Part shown: piece by piece, positions 45,107 through 56,881 of the stretch
Layout of the letters: every line of letters starts with the position of its first letter
Numbering within the stretch: the first letter of the stretch is position 1
Assembly: GCA_036346375.1 (NCBI GenBank)
Contig: CM070506.1
Location: 1,612,001-1,676,000 of the forward strand
Length of the DNA stretch: 64,000 bases
Source: Guadua angustifolia
Taxonomy: Eukaryota; Streptophyta; Magnoliopsida; Poales; Poaceae
Direction of reading: 5' to 3'
Translations under genes and position numbers: made by a program
The notes under the pieces: generated by a model
What the model was told of the DNA's origin: nothing
The model's input: only the letters and a program-made list of their open reading frames with translations
Database searches by the model: none

Positions 45107-45480
45107 CACTACTACAAATGAGGCTTATATCGACGCATACGATCACGAGCGGTTTTGAAAAACCGTCAGTAATATGGAACATCACAGACGGTTATGTACT
45201 CAAACCGTGCATATATCACAGACGGTTTTATATTACGGTAATGCGTGATACAAAAATATCACAGACGGTTTCTAAATATAACCGTCGTGATTGCTACAAG
45301 ATTCATTACGACGGTTTCAAGTAAAACCGTCTCGTGATTTCACAGACGGTTATATAACACAACCGCTCAGTAATATCTACAAGAATCATTACAGACGGTT
45401 ATATTTAGAAACCGTCTGCGATGATTTTGTATCACGACGCCGTAATATAAAACCGTCGTGATAATACCGCCTCCGTAAAA
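45107..45480. repeat. CACTA-3 left subterminal repeats
   Basis: At least ten ACAGACGGTT/AACCGTC words lie in alternating orientation, forming multiple stems. From 45480 to 46118 the sequence is AT-rich 5' region with repeated TTTGGTGATCTAAGGTTAGTAATG words (45607 and 45989) and no gene. Confidence 0.9.
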
Positions 45481-46170
45481 GCAGAGTCTCGATCCATCCA
45501 CTTCGCTTATAGGGTTTCGTTTCTATGCTAAGTGGTAATTTGTGGAAGTGAGGCGATTTTTGAAAGAAAGCCATTGATTTGAAGGGTGATATTAGATTCA
45601 TTTGATTTTGGTGATCTAAGGTTAGTAATGAGTTCTCTAATTGCATGCATCGAATTCAATATCCGGGTTTGTTAGACAGAATTAATTTAAAGATTGTTTG
45701 ATTAGATCTAGTTTAATTGTAGCTGGATCCATATGTTGTTTGTGATATTTGGTTAGTACTGTGTTTTAATTGCATTATATTCAACATCTATCTTGATAAG
45801 GAAGGAATTTGATGATTTTTTTAGATCTATCTTGTAGAACCATGTGTTGGTTGTTTGATGAATAAGGTTAGCTAGTAATGGTTCTATTTGCATAATATAA
45901 TATTCGATCATGATGTAGCTAGCTAGTTTGTTAAGGATAGAATTTAAAGATTGTTTAGATCTAGCTTATAGATCAATTCAAGTCTTTTGGTGATCTAAGG
46001 TTAGTAATGGGTTCTAATTTCATTATTATATTGAAGATTAATTTGAATTGTGTTAATTATTTCTTTGTGATGTAATTAAGGTATGTAATTGCATAATTAG
46101 TTTAAGAATGTGTGCATACGCACTACACCGTGCTTAATATTTAACACTAAGTGTTACATGTGTAGCGTAG

Positions 46171-49100
46171 ATGGATCGAAGCTGGATGTACGCTGAGAAC
46201 CGTACGAGTGTTGAGTACCTTAATGGCGTCTCCACTTTCAAAAGAGCTGCAGAGGAGGATATGTTTAATAAGGGGGTGCAATTCATGTCATGTTCGTGCA
46301 TTGATTGCGAAAATCAAGATGTTTCAAACTTCCGCAGATCGAAGCACACTTGATTCAAGGGGTTTCAAAAGGGCTATACATGTTGGACCACCATGGCGAA
46401 GAGCATAATATACGAGGAATCGCAAGTAGTGTTAATATCGTCGACGATGTCAATGATATGTCGGATGATCATATCGATTGTGCTTCCGATGAGGACAGGT
46501 TGCACGATGACAATTTGGATCGAGATGCTACGCGATGCGAAGAAACCTTGATGACAGGGAATATGGGCGATTCGATGGGCTTAATGGAGGACTCGGAGAA
46601 ACTTTTGTTCGCAGGGTGCAAGTTGAAATACACAAGGTTATCATCCGTGCTTCAACTACTCAAATTGAAGGCAAGCAACGGTTGGTCCGACAAGAGTTTC
46701 ACACACATTATTACGTCTATTGGCGGACATGCTTCCAGAGGGAAACGAGTTGCCGACAAGCACCTACAAAGCCAAGCGTGTTCTTTGTCCTTGGGAATGG
46801 AAGTAGAAAGAATACATGCATGTCCAAACGATCAGATCTGTCTGCAAAGAGTACACAAACTTGCATATATGTTCGTGTGCAACGATCCCAGACAAGCGTA
46901 AGAGTCATTCGGATGATGATGGCGAGAGCATTGAGGTGAAAAAGGTCCTCCGCTAAGGTGGCATGGTATCTGCTGTAATTCCCCGTTTGAAGCGTTTGTT
47001 TGCGAACCCAAAGGAGGCAAAATTGTTATGTTGGCACTTTGATGAGCGTAAGAATGATGGAATGCTAAGGCACCTGCTGATTCCATCCAAAGGAGAAACA
47101 TCGACAGAGCTTTCAAGAATTCGGTGCGGATCCGAGAAATATAAGGTTTGGATTGAGTACAGATGGAATGAATCCTTTCGGTAACATGAGCAAATGCGGC
47201 ATAGCACTTGGCCCGTAAATCTCAGATCTACAACCTTCCTCCTTGGTTGTGTATGAAGCGGAAGTACATTATGTTGTCTCAGGCTTATCCAAGGACCGAA
47301 ACAACACAGGAACGATATTGATGTGTACCTAGCTCCATTGGTGGAAGATCTAAAAACACGTGGGTTACCGGTACACGTATGGGATGCGCATAAACGAGAG
47401 AACTTTACTTTGCACCGCTTGTTGTTCTCGCACCATAAATGATTACCCCGCCCTTGCTAACTCGCTCGGCCGAGTACAAAAGGAACCAAAGCCCGCACTC
47501 ACCGCTTAGATGATCCGAGAGTTTATGGCTGAATCACTCCCATAAAACCGTGTACATCCGTCACCGTAGGTTCCTTCGGAGGAATCACCCATATCGCAAG
47601 ATGAAGCAACTTTTCGACGGAAGGAACGAAATGGTCCAGCTCCAAGGCGCTTGAGCGGAGAGATGTTCATGACATTGTTAAGGATTTGGATGTTGCGTAT
47701 GGAAAGGGACGTAAATCAAGTACCCGTGAAAAGAGTATGTGGAAGAAGAGATCAATATTCGGGACCTACCTTCTTTGGGAGCACCTAGAAGTTCGCCCTT
47801 TGCATCGATGTCATGCACGAGAGAAGAATGTGCGTGATAGCGTGATTGGTCTCTTACTCAACATTAAGGGTAAAACAAAGGATGGTATCAACGCATGCGG
47901 CTTGACTTGGTCGATATGGGCATAAGACACGAGTTAGCACCGAAAGAGACCGATAAAGGCCGTACATACTTGGAACACGCTTGTTATACTCTATCAAAGG
48001 CCGAAGAACTGAAGCGTGCGCGATGCTTGCATGGTGTGAAAGTTCCGTCCGGTTACTCCTCCAACATGAAGAGACTTGTTTCGTTGCAAGATTTGAAATG
48101 CTTACCGCATGAAGTCTCATGATTGTCATGTCTTGATGACACGATGCTCCCGTCGCAATTAGAAGTATTTTGCGGTCAAGGTCCGAGAGACAATCACTAG
48201 GTCGTGTTATTTCTTTAACACAATCGCGAGAAGGTCATCGATCCCGAAGGACTAGATGCTCGCAAGTCGAGGTGGTGATGACTCTATGTAATCTTGAGAT
48301 GTATTTCCCTCCATCATTTTTCGATATCATGGTCCATCTCATTGTTCACCTTGTGAGAGATAAAGATATGCGGGCGGTGTTCCACGTAGCATGTACCCGC
48401 TCGAGAGGTACATGGGAATTCTCAAGTCTTACGTCGGAATCGATCTCGTCCGGAGGGTAGCATTGTCGAAGGTTATACACGAAGAGGCCGTCGAGTTCTC
48501 AAGGTCGATTACATGGCCCGAGTCGAACCAATAGGTGTGCCTCGATCTCGCCATGAGGAGGCTCGAGGTGTCGGGACCATCGGAAGGAAAGCAATCACGC
48601 TCGATTCGGTTGCGTATGCTCGAGCCCATTTCGTGGTTTTGCAACACATGGTCAGTAGTGTCCGCCTATATCGTCGAGCACAAGCAATGGCTAAGGCAAG
48701 AGAATCTAGCACGGCAGAGTCTTGGATCACGAGACAAGATAACCTTGATTCAACAAATGGTTGAAGGAGCGACCTATCTTTGGGAGCTCGTCGGATGACA
48801 CTGTTGACATGGTTGGCAAAAGGACCAACTTTACAGGTTGTCACATGGAAAGGATATGACTTAAATGGGTACACATTTTACACGAGAGATCAGGATATGA
48901 AGAGCACAAACCGTAACAGCGATGTCCGTGATAGATGCATTCAATAATACCGCTGGGTTGACGAGGAGCTCCTACTATGGGTTCATAGAGGAGATATGGG
49001 AGCTCGACTCACGTACTTTTCAAGATTCCCTATTTGGTGTCGTTGGGTCCACCTCCAACACGTGAAGGTTGACAGAATGGCATCACTCACTGTGGACCTC

Positions 49101-49310
49101 GAGCGTGTCGGATACCAAGATGAACCATTCGTATTCGCTAACCAAGTTGTTCAAGTCTTCTATGTAACCGAATCCGTCCAACAAGAAGCGCCACGTAGTT
49201 CTTCAGTGAAAAAGGAGAATTGTTGAGTTGAGAATGTAGTAGATGAGGAAGAGTACAATCAATTTGATGAGTTGCCACCTATCGGAAATGACATCCTCGG
49301 TCCTAGAAGA
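46171..49310 (+). pseudogene. CACTA-3 TNP2-type transposase, many frame breaks
   Basis: Domains follow the standard order on the plus strand: Transpos_assoc (MDRSWMYAENRTSVEYLNGV, CSCIDCEN), linker (LKLKASNGWSDKSFT, near 46670-46720), Transposase_21 in pieces (46960-47700: RLKRLFANPKEAKLLCWHFD, DDIDVYLAPLVEDL-type block), DUF4218 (47840-48760: GMKSHD-type block, EMYFPPSFFDIMVHLIVHL) and DUF4216 (48840-49250: SYYGFIEEIWELD, VGYQDEPFVFANQVVQVFYV). At least eight frame changes or stops make it non-functional. The ATG at 46171 directly precedes the conserved DRSWMY. A small hairpin with ACGC-CTACAC arms (46118-46166) ends 5 nt before it. Confidence 0.88.
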
Positions 49311-49499
49311 ACAACATGAGGAAGCAAGCTACACAGCGTCGATCATCATGAAGGGCTAATTTTCATACAAAAGAATAAGCATGTGGTGGCGTAGTTATGA
49401 GAAGGGTGCATTGTCATCATGCTTACTAATTTTCATGTGTAATAATATTACATTAATGCTATTGTAAAGATGATCGACCCATCATGCTTTGTACATATG

Positions 49500-49588
49500 A
49501 TTGTGATGATCTTTGTAAGTAGCTTGTGAAGCATCCGAATTATGTATATAGGATTGTGATGATCTTTGTAAGTAGCTTGTGAAGCATC
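49500..49588 (+). repeat. 35-bp tandem duplicate in the 3' region of TNP2
   Basis: TGTGATGATCTTTGTAAGTA followed by GCTTGTGAAGCATC occurs at 49502 and 49556. The surrounding 49315-49936 holds no further gene. Confidence 0.8.
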
Positions 49589-49936
49589 TGGATTGATGGA
49601 AAAGATGCAAGTATGAGAGCACGTATTTATTCCTTAATATCAATATGATTCCACATACATGATTCAAAGATGGCCATTCAGACATAATTGATGACAAGAA
49701 ATAAATTATGTAGACTATGGCAAACAAGAACGTAATCGATCATGTCTACTTTGGCAATATGGAAATAGTTGTATGTGATTGCTCTCAGATTTTAGGGTTT
49801 GAATTGAGGATTAGAATCTCCACATCAACCACAGTACAATCTATATTCTGTTAACGACAACTTTCCCAGAAGATACAACAAAGTGGCACAGACAAGAGTC
49901 ATTGAATCGAACAAACAAGTGAATGTCGTTGAAGTA

Positions 49937-50190
49937 CATATCACAGACGGTTCTTTAACATAACGATGCAGTGATGTTATTTGTCACGAGCGGTTCTATT
50001 ATATAACCGTCGTGATATCTCAACATCACGAGCGGTTCTATTATATAACCGTCCGTGATATCTCAACATCACGCATCGTTCTATTATAGAACCGCTGCAG
50101 GATATTCAACATCATAATCGTTCTATTATAGAACCGCTCGTGATATCTCAATATCATGCATCGTTCTATTATAGAACCGCTCGTGATGTG
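49937..50190. repeat. Internal cluster of CACTA-3 subterminal-type repeats
   Basis: ATCACGAGCGGTTCTATTAT and ATAACCGTCGTGATATCTCA words occur about six times, in the middle of CACTA-3, between its two genes. They are of the same type as the terminal repeats at 45107-45480 and 55380-55737. Confidence 0.88.
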
Positions 50191-50269
50191 CTCTCTCTAT
50201 ATATCTCCCAGCGTAGGCTCATTCCTGTGCAGCAAACCCTAACTCTTTGAGACGTTTTGTATCCATGGC

Positions 50270-50600
50270 GGCCTCCCTCCGGCGTCCTCCCCCTCCCGGC
50301 GTTCTCCCCTGGCGTCCTCCCCTCCGGCGTCCTCCCCTCGGCGTCCTCCCCTCCTGGCGTCCTCCTTTGGCGTCCTCCCGGCATCGGCGTGCTCCCCATC
50401 GCCGTCCTCCCTGCATGACGTGCTCCCCTCTGCGTCCTCCCCTCGGCGTCCTCCCCTCCCGGCGTCCCTCCTCCGTCCTCCCGCATCGACGTGCTCCCCA
50501 TCGTTGTCCTCCCTGCGTGACGTGCTCCCCCTCGTGACCTCCCCATCGTCGTCCTTCCCGCAGCGACGTGCTCCCCATCGTCGTGCTGGCCTCTTCGAAC
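50270..50600 (+). promoter_or_regulatory. GC-rich block of GGCGTCCTCCCC units upstream of the Ulp1 gene
   Basis: Degenerate tandem GGCGTCCTCC(CCTCC) units fill 330 bp, CpG-rich, right after the internal repeat cluster. Position and composition match the GC-rich blocks at the promoter ends of the other CACTA elements. Frames across it on both strands are compositional. Confidence 0.55.
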
Positions 50601-50619
50601 AGCAATGGTGTTGTTACGG

Positions 50620-51600
50620 TGTAAGTGTCTTCGCGCATTTTCTTTCTTTCTTTCATTGGTGTGGGTGATTGGTACCGCTCTATGAGTATCGATGAACCGT
50701 CGAGTATTTCGGGGACTAGCCATCGAGCTAGAGGCCGTTTCTCGATCTGGAGGCTCGATTTTGTTCTACTACCGCCGCCGATGATGATTCAATTAAATGA
50801 GGCTATATTGATCGCTAGTTAGTGAGTTCATACGTGATTCAACCTTTGTTTAGATCATTGTGTCTAGAATTCAACTTGGTCAGTGTTGCTGCTGTACATG
50901 TGATATGCTATCATGTCTGTGATTCAACTCTTATACTCGTACTTATTTCTGCTTGTCTGCTGTGTGGATGTCCTAGTTTTAGGGGAGGTGCTGCTGAAAT
51001 TTTTATTAAGTTCGGCAACCTCCTAGTTCGCTTGTCCTGCTGTTCAGTAGCTTTTCATAGTCCATAGTTGAGTTCTAGTGAATCAATTTTCTTAACCAGT
51101 GCTGAATTGCGTAGATTCACTTATCTCAGATTTGTATACCCTGTGATATATTGTTGAAATTGATGTTGGAGGGTTCTTAATTAATAGCAACCCATCAATT
51201 TAGATAATCTGAGAGCAAAGTTGCTTATAAGCTAGTCCTTTGTGTTATCTTGTTTATGTCATACCTCTTGTGTGTGAATTATGTATTCTCATATATATGC
51301 TTAAGAGGAATAATAAACAAAGTCTTGCTCTTATACTCGCACTTATTTACGCTTGTCTCATTGTGTGGATGTCCTAGTTTTAGGGAGGTCTTTGCGAAAT
51401 TTTTATTAAGTTCGGCAACTTCCTATTTCGCTTCTTTTGATGCTAAAAGGATAATAACAAGCCATTTAGGCTAGTTCTTTTAAAAGGCTAATAACAAGCC
51501 ATTTAGGCTAGTTCTTTTAAAAGGCTAATAACAAGCCATGGTATCCACAAACTTATTCACTCTAATTTGATTTTATTTGTTCTTCTCTTTTAGTTCGCTT
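50620..51600 (+). repeat. Leader/intron region with two internal duplications
   Basis: A stretch of about 105 bp (GTGTGGATGTCCTAGTTTTA, ATTTTTATTAAGTTCGGCAA) occurs at about 50931-51035 and again at 51330-51433. A 37-bp unit (ATAACAAGCCATTTAGGCTA start) is repeated 2.3 times at 51454-51540. No coding motif is visible, so this is probably the 5' UTR/intron of the Ulp1 gene. Confidence 0.7.
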
Positions 51601-51625
51601 GAAACTATTTTAACTTATAAAGAAG

Positions 51626-54545
51626 ATGTCGTCCTCTAATCCATCGTCTGAAGGACATGATGTGCCCTCAAAAGAAGAATCGACCCGCGCTGCAAGAGGA
51701 CCAAACAAAAGGCCAACAGACCGATATACCATTACAGAGATCGATCCAAAGGATGGGGCCCCTAGAAAGCCAAAAAAGGCAACGAATGCATTTCGGAGTA
51801 TGTGCGGGATAGTAGCGACGAACGGTTCGATCACGCTATCTTCCCGGAGGTTGGTGACTATTGAGGCTCGCAATGCCTTCTTGACGGAAGTTCTTTCATC
51901 GCTCAACATTCGGAAGAATTCGCTCCCCTAGTGCGATGGTATGCCATCGCTTGCGGCAGAAAGGCATGGAAGACCTTCAAGCATCGCCAGAGACTACGTC
52001 AAGAAGAATATAGATCCATACTCTAAGTATGGGTTCATTGATGCGGACACGTGGCGGCGTTTTGTTGAGATGAAGACGGCAGACGAATTCGTGCGTCAAA
52101 GTGAAGCAAACAAGGCCTTGCAGGCAAGGAACACTCACCCCCACAGACTCGGCACTGCTGGCTACGCGGGGAAGAGAGCGCAATGGGACAGGGAGGACGA
52201 GGAGGGTATCTCGCCATTTCCAGCAATCACAGATCCACGTGCCAGAGACTGGCTAAGAGCGAGGTCTTCTGCCACATCCTCCGCAACCGTCTCCTTCGTA
52301 AACCCCGCGGACGAGGAAGTCTGCCAACGCCTGGTAATATATAAATCGAACTACCAATTTTACGTAATTAGTCCATGACTTCATAAGTGAAATAACTTGT
52401 CAGGATCTTGCAGGTAGCGTTGAGTACACAATCGGCCGATGGCTCTTTTTGCCAGACAGGGAGAAAGATGCACTGTCCATGGCCTTGGGAAACAAGGAAC
52501 ACCACGGTCGCATAAGAGGCATAGGGGTTTTTGTTCCATGGAAAACTGGATTCCCAGAAGACTTCCACGTATACCGAAGTAAGAAGAGAACTAAAGCCGA
52601 GCGCGAGTCAAATCTTATAAAGAATTTGGAGGACAAGTTGAGAGGAGAGTTGAGAGAAGAGTTGAGGGGAGAACTGAGAGAAGAATTTTATGAAAGGATA
52701 AGAATCCTCGAGGAAAGGCTCACCAATCAAGAAAGAAATCTTGTACAAGCCCAGTAGTATGTCATAAGTCAGCCCCATCGCCTGTGAAGAGCATTTGTGC
52801 ATCCGTTCCTCCAAGTGACATAGATGAACATAGCGGGACTTATCCTCAGATGTGACATTAAGGTGGCCACGCGAGGCAATCTCCAAGTGAGAATTAACAA
52901 TGGCACCGTTCCTCGGCGGTTGCTTGGGGCATGGCACATCCATCCACTAAGGGGACCATGGTGCACGGTACCATGATAGCGCCGGGTTTCACCAAGGTCA
53001 ATGTGGACGGGGTATTTGATAGTTTCAAAATTGTCGATCTACAGAAGCCGCCAAACAACGAGATCGTGAAACTTGGGGATGCCATTGGCACATTCATCCA
53101 ATGGCCTAGCAGCGACATCTCCTGATCGCCCTTACGTCATGCAACAACCGCGATGATCCGATTCGCTTATTGTATCGCCGTCGATCGATTTGGCTACCAA
53201 ATCGTGATCGTCTGACAGACTCCACTTGATGTACATAATGTTGACCTCTTTCTGCCCATTCCTCTCCGTGAAGGGTTCATACAAAACAAAGAAAGGCAAG
53301 GGCAAGCGAGAAGAAAGAAGGGCAAGAACAAGTCGACTATCCATCTGTTGAGTTGGCTAAAAATACAAGCTAGGAGAGCCGTTACATTAACGAAAGGTAG
53401 TGTAACTTCACTTGGTATAGCTTGCCAACAATTGCATACTTGGTACATGCAACAAGCTGGAAAGCCAGGCGTGAACGCACAACAAGTATCGCGTTAAGTT
53501 CAAGTATGAACATCTATTCAACGACTTCGTGCGGGGGCTACTTCACGGTCGATTTTACGGACTTGTTCCATCTCTACAACCTCGGCGCCCTCGGCCGCAC
53601 TCATAAGATCTTTGGACCTTGTAAGTGTGTGCTATCACACACTACATTCGCCTAATAGTGATAATTATCCTCCAATATATATATAATTCGCCTTTTGTAT
53701 ATATAGATACATGCAACTGGAAGCGACACGGCAGAAACTATCGATCGGTTTCCTCGACCCACATATAGTCTCAAAGCAAACAATGGATCTGGATATAAAC
53801 ATGGTCGAGAAATACGTGATAGAGGCATTGCTAGCACAAAAAGATAAAGAATTCATACTTATACCCCATAACCCAGGGTACGTAAGTGCTACCACATGCT
53901 ATACTTTGGTCTGCATCTTGTGCACACAACTCGTTTAGTTCATTGTCCATTGTGATATACATGTAGGTTTCTTTGGGTTCTAATTGTAATTGAACCACCA
54001 CAAACCGGTTAAGTACCTTGATTCCGGACGTGGCGGAAACCACGACTTGACACCTATCGCAAAATTACTCACCGGTAATCACGCTTCCCTACGTACATGG
54101 TCGTGTAAGTTGTTCGAGTTTATATTGCTATTGGAATGGCTTAGGCTAACCTTTTGCAATCTTGTAGAGCGTTCAAACACGTGAAAGATTGGGCTAAACT
54201 ACAAACATGATTTGAACTTTCCGTATCCGCTATACACAACAATTCTATATCAAACCCGTAATAGTGACTCTAGAACTAAAGTAGATTTTATTTGCGATGC
54301 AACCAAAGAAGGTCGGAAATAACCTATGTGGATTTTATGTTTGCTACAACATGCAAACCATAAATCGCTAAAAAATGTAGCGAGACTGCTTAAAGCTGCG
54401 TTGATCGAGGCCCAATTGAGCAACATTAGAGGGAGAGTTTGTTGCTTCCTGCTCACCGAAGTAATAAATAAGAAAGGCGCGTTCCACGCAAACGATAACC
54501 AGAGTTGTACAATTGTCAAAAACTTGTCAAAAACTTGCGGTTATT
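51626..54545 (+). pseudogene. CACTA-3 Ulp1-type (C48 protease) gene
   Basis: The start MSSSNPSSEGHDVPSKEEST is followed by the usual N-terminal region of CACTA Ulp1 genes (YSKYGFIDADTWRRFVEMKT, SEANKALQARNTHPHRLGTA, GYAGKRAQWD, RARSSATSSATVSFVNPADE), an exon with HHGRIRGIGVFVPWKTGFP and a coiled coil with repeated ELREEL, then LGDAIGTFIQWP, and the peptidase part (IGFLDPHIVSKQTMDLD, KDKEFILIPHNPG, and NNLCGFYVCYNMQT at about 54313-54350 with the catalytic-type Cys). The expected His-containing FHW block is not readable at 53930-53990. Frames change between most exons. Such proteases are known passengers of plant CACTA and MULE elements and may strip SUMO from host or element proteins. This copy looks inactive. 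Confidence 0.82.
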
Positions 54546-54599
54546 CTTGTTTGTACGATTCATTGTATTGTCACATGATATTATCCTTAATACATATTT

Positions 54600-55380
54600 G
54601 CTCATCTTGAATGCAACAACTTAACAATGTCTTGCTTGTTGAACTAGATGTTTTCCTACACCCTCAGTGAGAACCTCCATTATTTATGGTTTGTTGTTGA
54701 AATTTCCATGTACTTAGGTATTCTGCATCAATATTCTGAGACACGGTCGATTATAGATGTTGTAATTGAATATCGCACTTCCTATATGCATTGAGGTAAC
54801 AGTTTGTCCGATCGGGATAGACTTAAAATATAAACATTTGTAGCGCTTTTCTCCTTCTTATGATAATGTTGATGGAACTCGACTAATAAATCAACCAAGA
54901 CCATGACGGCATGGCATGGCGGCGGCAACCCGGCCTTCTCCATCGAGCCGGACACACTAGAGTGTGTGATTTGCTTCATGCCATCTGAAGTGGCTTTGCC
55001 GCAAAGTCACCGTAGTGCCACGGTGCGAGTAATGCCGGACGACATGCTCTTATGCGGCGTCACCGTCGTGCCACGGTGAGAGAACATGGTACTTTGGTAA
55101 AAATTGTAGATGTACTTGATAGATTACTTTAGGTAGGGTAATTAAAGATTGAACAAATGTGATTGCAAGTCGGGTCTTCCATGCTCGAAAGGACTTTGGA
55201 ACACCGAGCTTGAATGGAGAAGGCCGGAGGAAGCCGATGGGCGGTGGTGCAGCGGAAGAAGACATCCTTATCTATAACAAGGCTGTCTGTAGTGACATCA
55301 TAAGTGATGTTCAATTATAAATATCGTTGTAGAAATATTGATGGAAATTTGAACAACACCTTAACTAATGGAGGTTACTG
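54600..55380. other. 3' region of CACTA-3, no gene
   Basis: Two short related words (GCAAAGTCACCGTAGTGCCACGGTG at 55001 and GGCGTCACCGTCGTGCCACGGTG at 55056) are the only structure I see. No coding motif is visible. Confidence 0.4.
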
Positions 55381-55737
55381 GAGAAAAAAAAGTCATCACT
55401 GAGCGGTTCTTATTTGAAACCGCTGCAGCGATAAGTTCATATCACAGGCGGTTGTGATTTGAAGCCGTCTGTGATAAGTTCATATCACGAGCGGTTGTAA
55501 TTTGAAACCGCTCGTGATATTTAGTTATCACGAGAGCGGTTTCAAATCATAACCGTTGTGATAATTAAATTTACGAGCGGTTTATTAATACAACCGTGCA
55601 CGTGATATATATTTTCTCGAGCGGGTAGAAGCCGTCTCGATGATCTCCTTCATCACAGACTTATTATTTCGACGGTTCATAAAAGCGCGTCTCGATAACG
55701 TTGTGAACCGTGCGTGATGATGTTTTACGTAGTAGTG
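55380..55737. repeat. CACTA-3 right subterminal repeats
   Basis: ATCACGAGCGGTTRTAATTT and AACCGCTCGTGATA words alternate in orientation up to the GTAGTAGTG terminus. Confidence 0.9.
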
Positions 55738-55740
55738 ACA

Positions 55741-56110
55741 CTACACAGGCGTGCATTGGACATCATATCTTTCACTACCTTTTAGCAGCCTTCTCAAACC
55801 GCGTCTTGCATGTTACGCTAGTTCCTACTCATCCCCCTCAATCAGCGATACCTCTCCTACAATACAAGTAAATGTATTAGTTCTGGAGACGAGAAAATAG
55901 AAACACTAACTTCATTGCTATTATTTGAGCAGGCTTACCCAAAAGTCATTCCACAGTTTGTGCATTTGTTTGTTGACTGCATATCTGCTATCTTATAATG
56001 CTCCCACTTCAAAAATGGCCGTTCCACCGTCAATTTTAACCAATCGAGAATGGCAGAGCGGCAAAAGAGAGCCAAGTGTGGCATTGACACGCCTTTGCCA
56101 CTGCATTAGT
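55741..56110 (-). pseudogene. CACTA-2 Transposase_24 gene, N-terminal exons
   Basis: On the minus strand VNATLGSLLPLCHSRLVKID, then NKQMHKLWNDFWV, and after an intron FEKAAKR-VKDMMSNARL, where CACTA-3 interrupts; the exon resumes at 45106. This is the family's HKLWxxFW...VKDxMxNARL block. Confidence 0.65.
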
Positions 56111-56289
56111 CCCGAGTGAAAAAAGGTTCATCCCATGACCTACAAATAGTATACAATTACAATTAGACATGTATATAAGGTTAAATAAATTGTAATAATT
56201 ACTAACCTATCACCAATTGGTCTTATCGTATCTGAGTTGTGGATTATCTTGTCGTGGAGGAACTCTGCCACTTGCTCTATATCTAAAAT

Positions 56290-56823
56290 TATATATTTTA
56301 CATCGGTAAGAAGTTAATAGAGAGACAAAATACACAAAAGAAATAAGTTATCATTAAAAATACCTGAAGACCAGTCCAATGTCTCCACCCTCATCCGTGG
56401 GTGTGTCTCCACCTTCATTTGCCACATCCTCATTATTCTCTTCCAGTACTTGATCAAGGTCCACTTCTGGTGCTTCCTCCTGAACATCTCTAATACAACT
56501 CTCCAATTGTCACCTTCTACTTTCTTGAGAGGAACTTCCTTTGAAAAGGCTACTAATACCTTTTGAAGAAGTGCCGTCAGATAGAAGATGAAGACCCAGC
56601 CTTCTTTGATCTCGAGCAGTTGCAAAAATGACCTCATCCTGCATAAACAACAAATGAAATATCGAGAACAAATGCAATATATAGATCCATAAAAATGCAA
56701 TATATTAGAACAAATGTAATATATTAATGTAAACATTACAAATGCAATATATACTTGTATTCTGTCGTTTTCGCTTCCCAACTTTCCGTACATGACCATC
56801 TTCCTCGGTGGGCACGTCACCAA
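56290..56823 (-). pseudogene. CACTA-2 fragment, exon-like pieces between the two genes
   Basis: A minus-strand open stretch contains an acidic/basic region without clear motifs and a short duplicated AT-rich word (ATAGATCCATAAAAATGCAATATA). It lies between the TNP2 C-terminus and the Transposase_24 N-terminal exons, so it is probably the first exons of the latter. Confidence 0.35.
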
Positions 56824-56881
56824 CTAAATCATCGAGTGACGTTCCGACATCTACTTCAAATGTTGTTGGCAGGTCACCTTC

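Larger units (their letters stand above)
45107..55737 (+). mobile_element. CACTA-3, 10.6 kb, nested in CACTA-2
   Basis: The element starts CACTACTACAAATGAGG and ends ATGTTTTACGTAGTAGTG. The 3-bp duplication ACA flanks both ends (45104-45106 and 55738-55740). Subterminal repeats are of the ATCACAGACGGTT / AACCGTCTGTGAT type. Genes are on the plus strand: a TNP2-type transposase (46171-49310) and a Ulp1-type gene (51626-54545). It disrupts an exon of the CACTA-2 Transposase_24 gene right after the NARL motif, so it is the youngest of the three nested elements at this site. Confidence 0.93.

Noticed and set aside
45107..45480. CRISPR-like array of spaced repeats
   Set aside because: The repeats alternate in orientation, vary in sequence and sit at transposon ends in a plant genome; they are CACTA subterminal motifs.
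50169..50723. 145-184 codon Gly/Arg-rich frames on the minus strand
   Set aside because: They are antisense readings of the GGCGTCCTCC minisatellite, with no family match.
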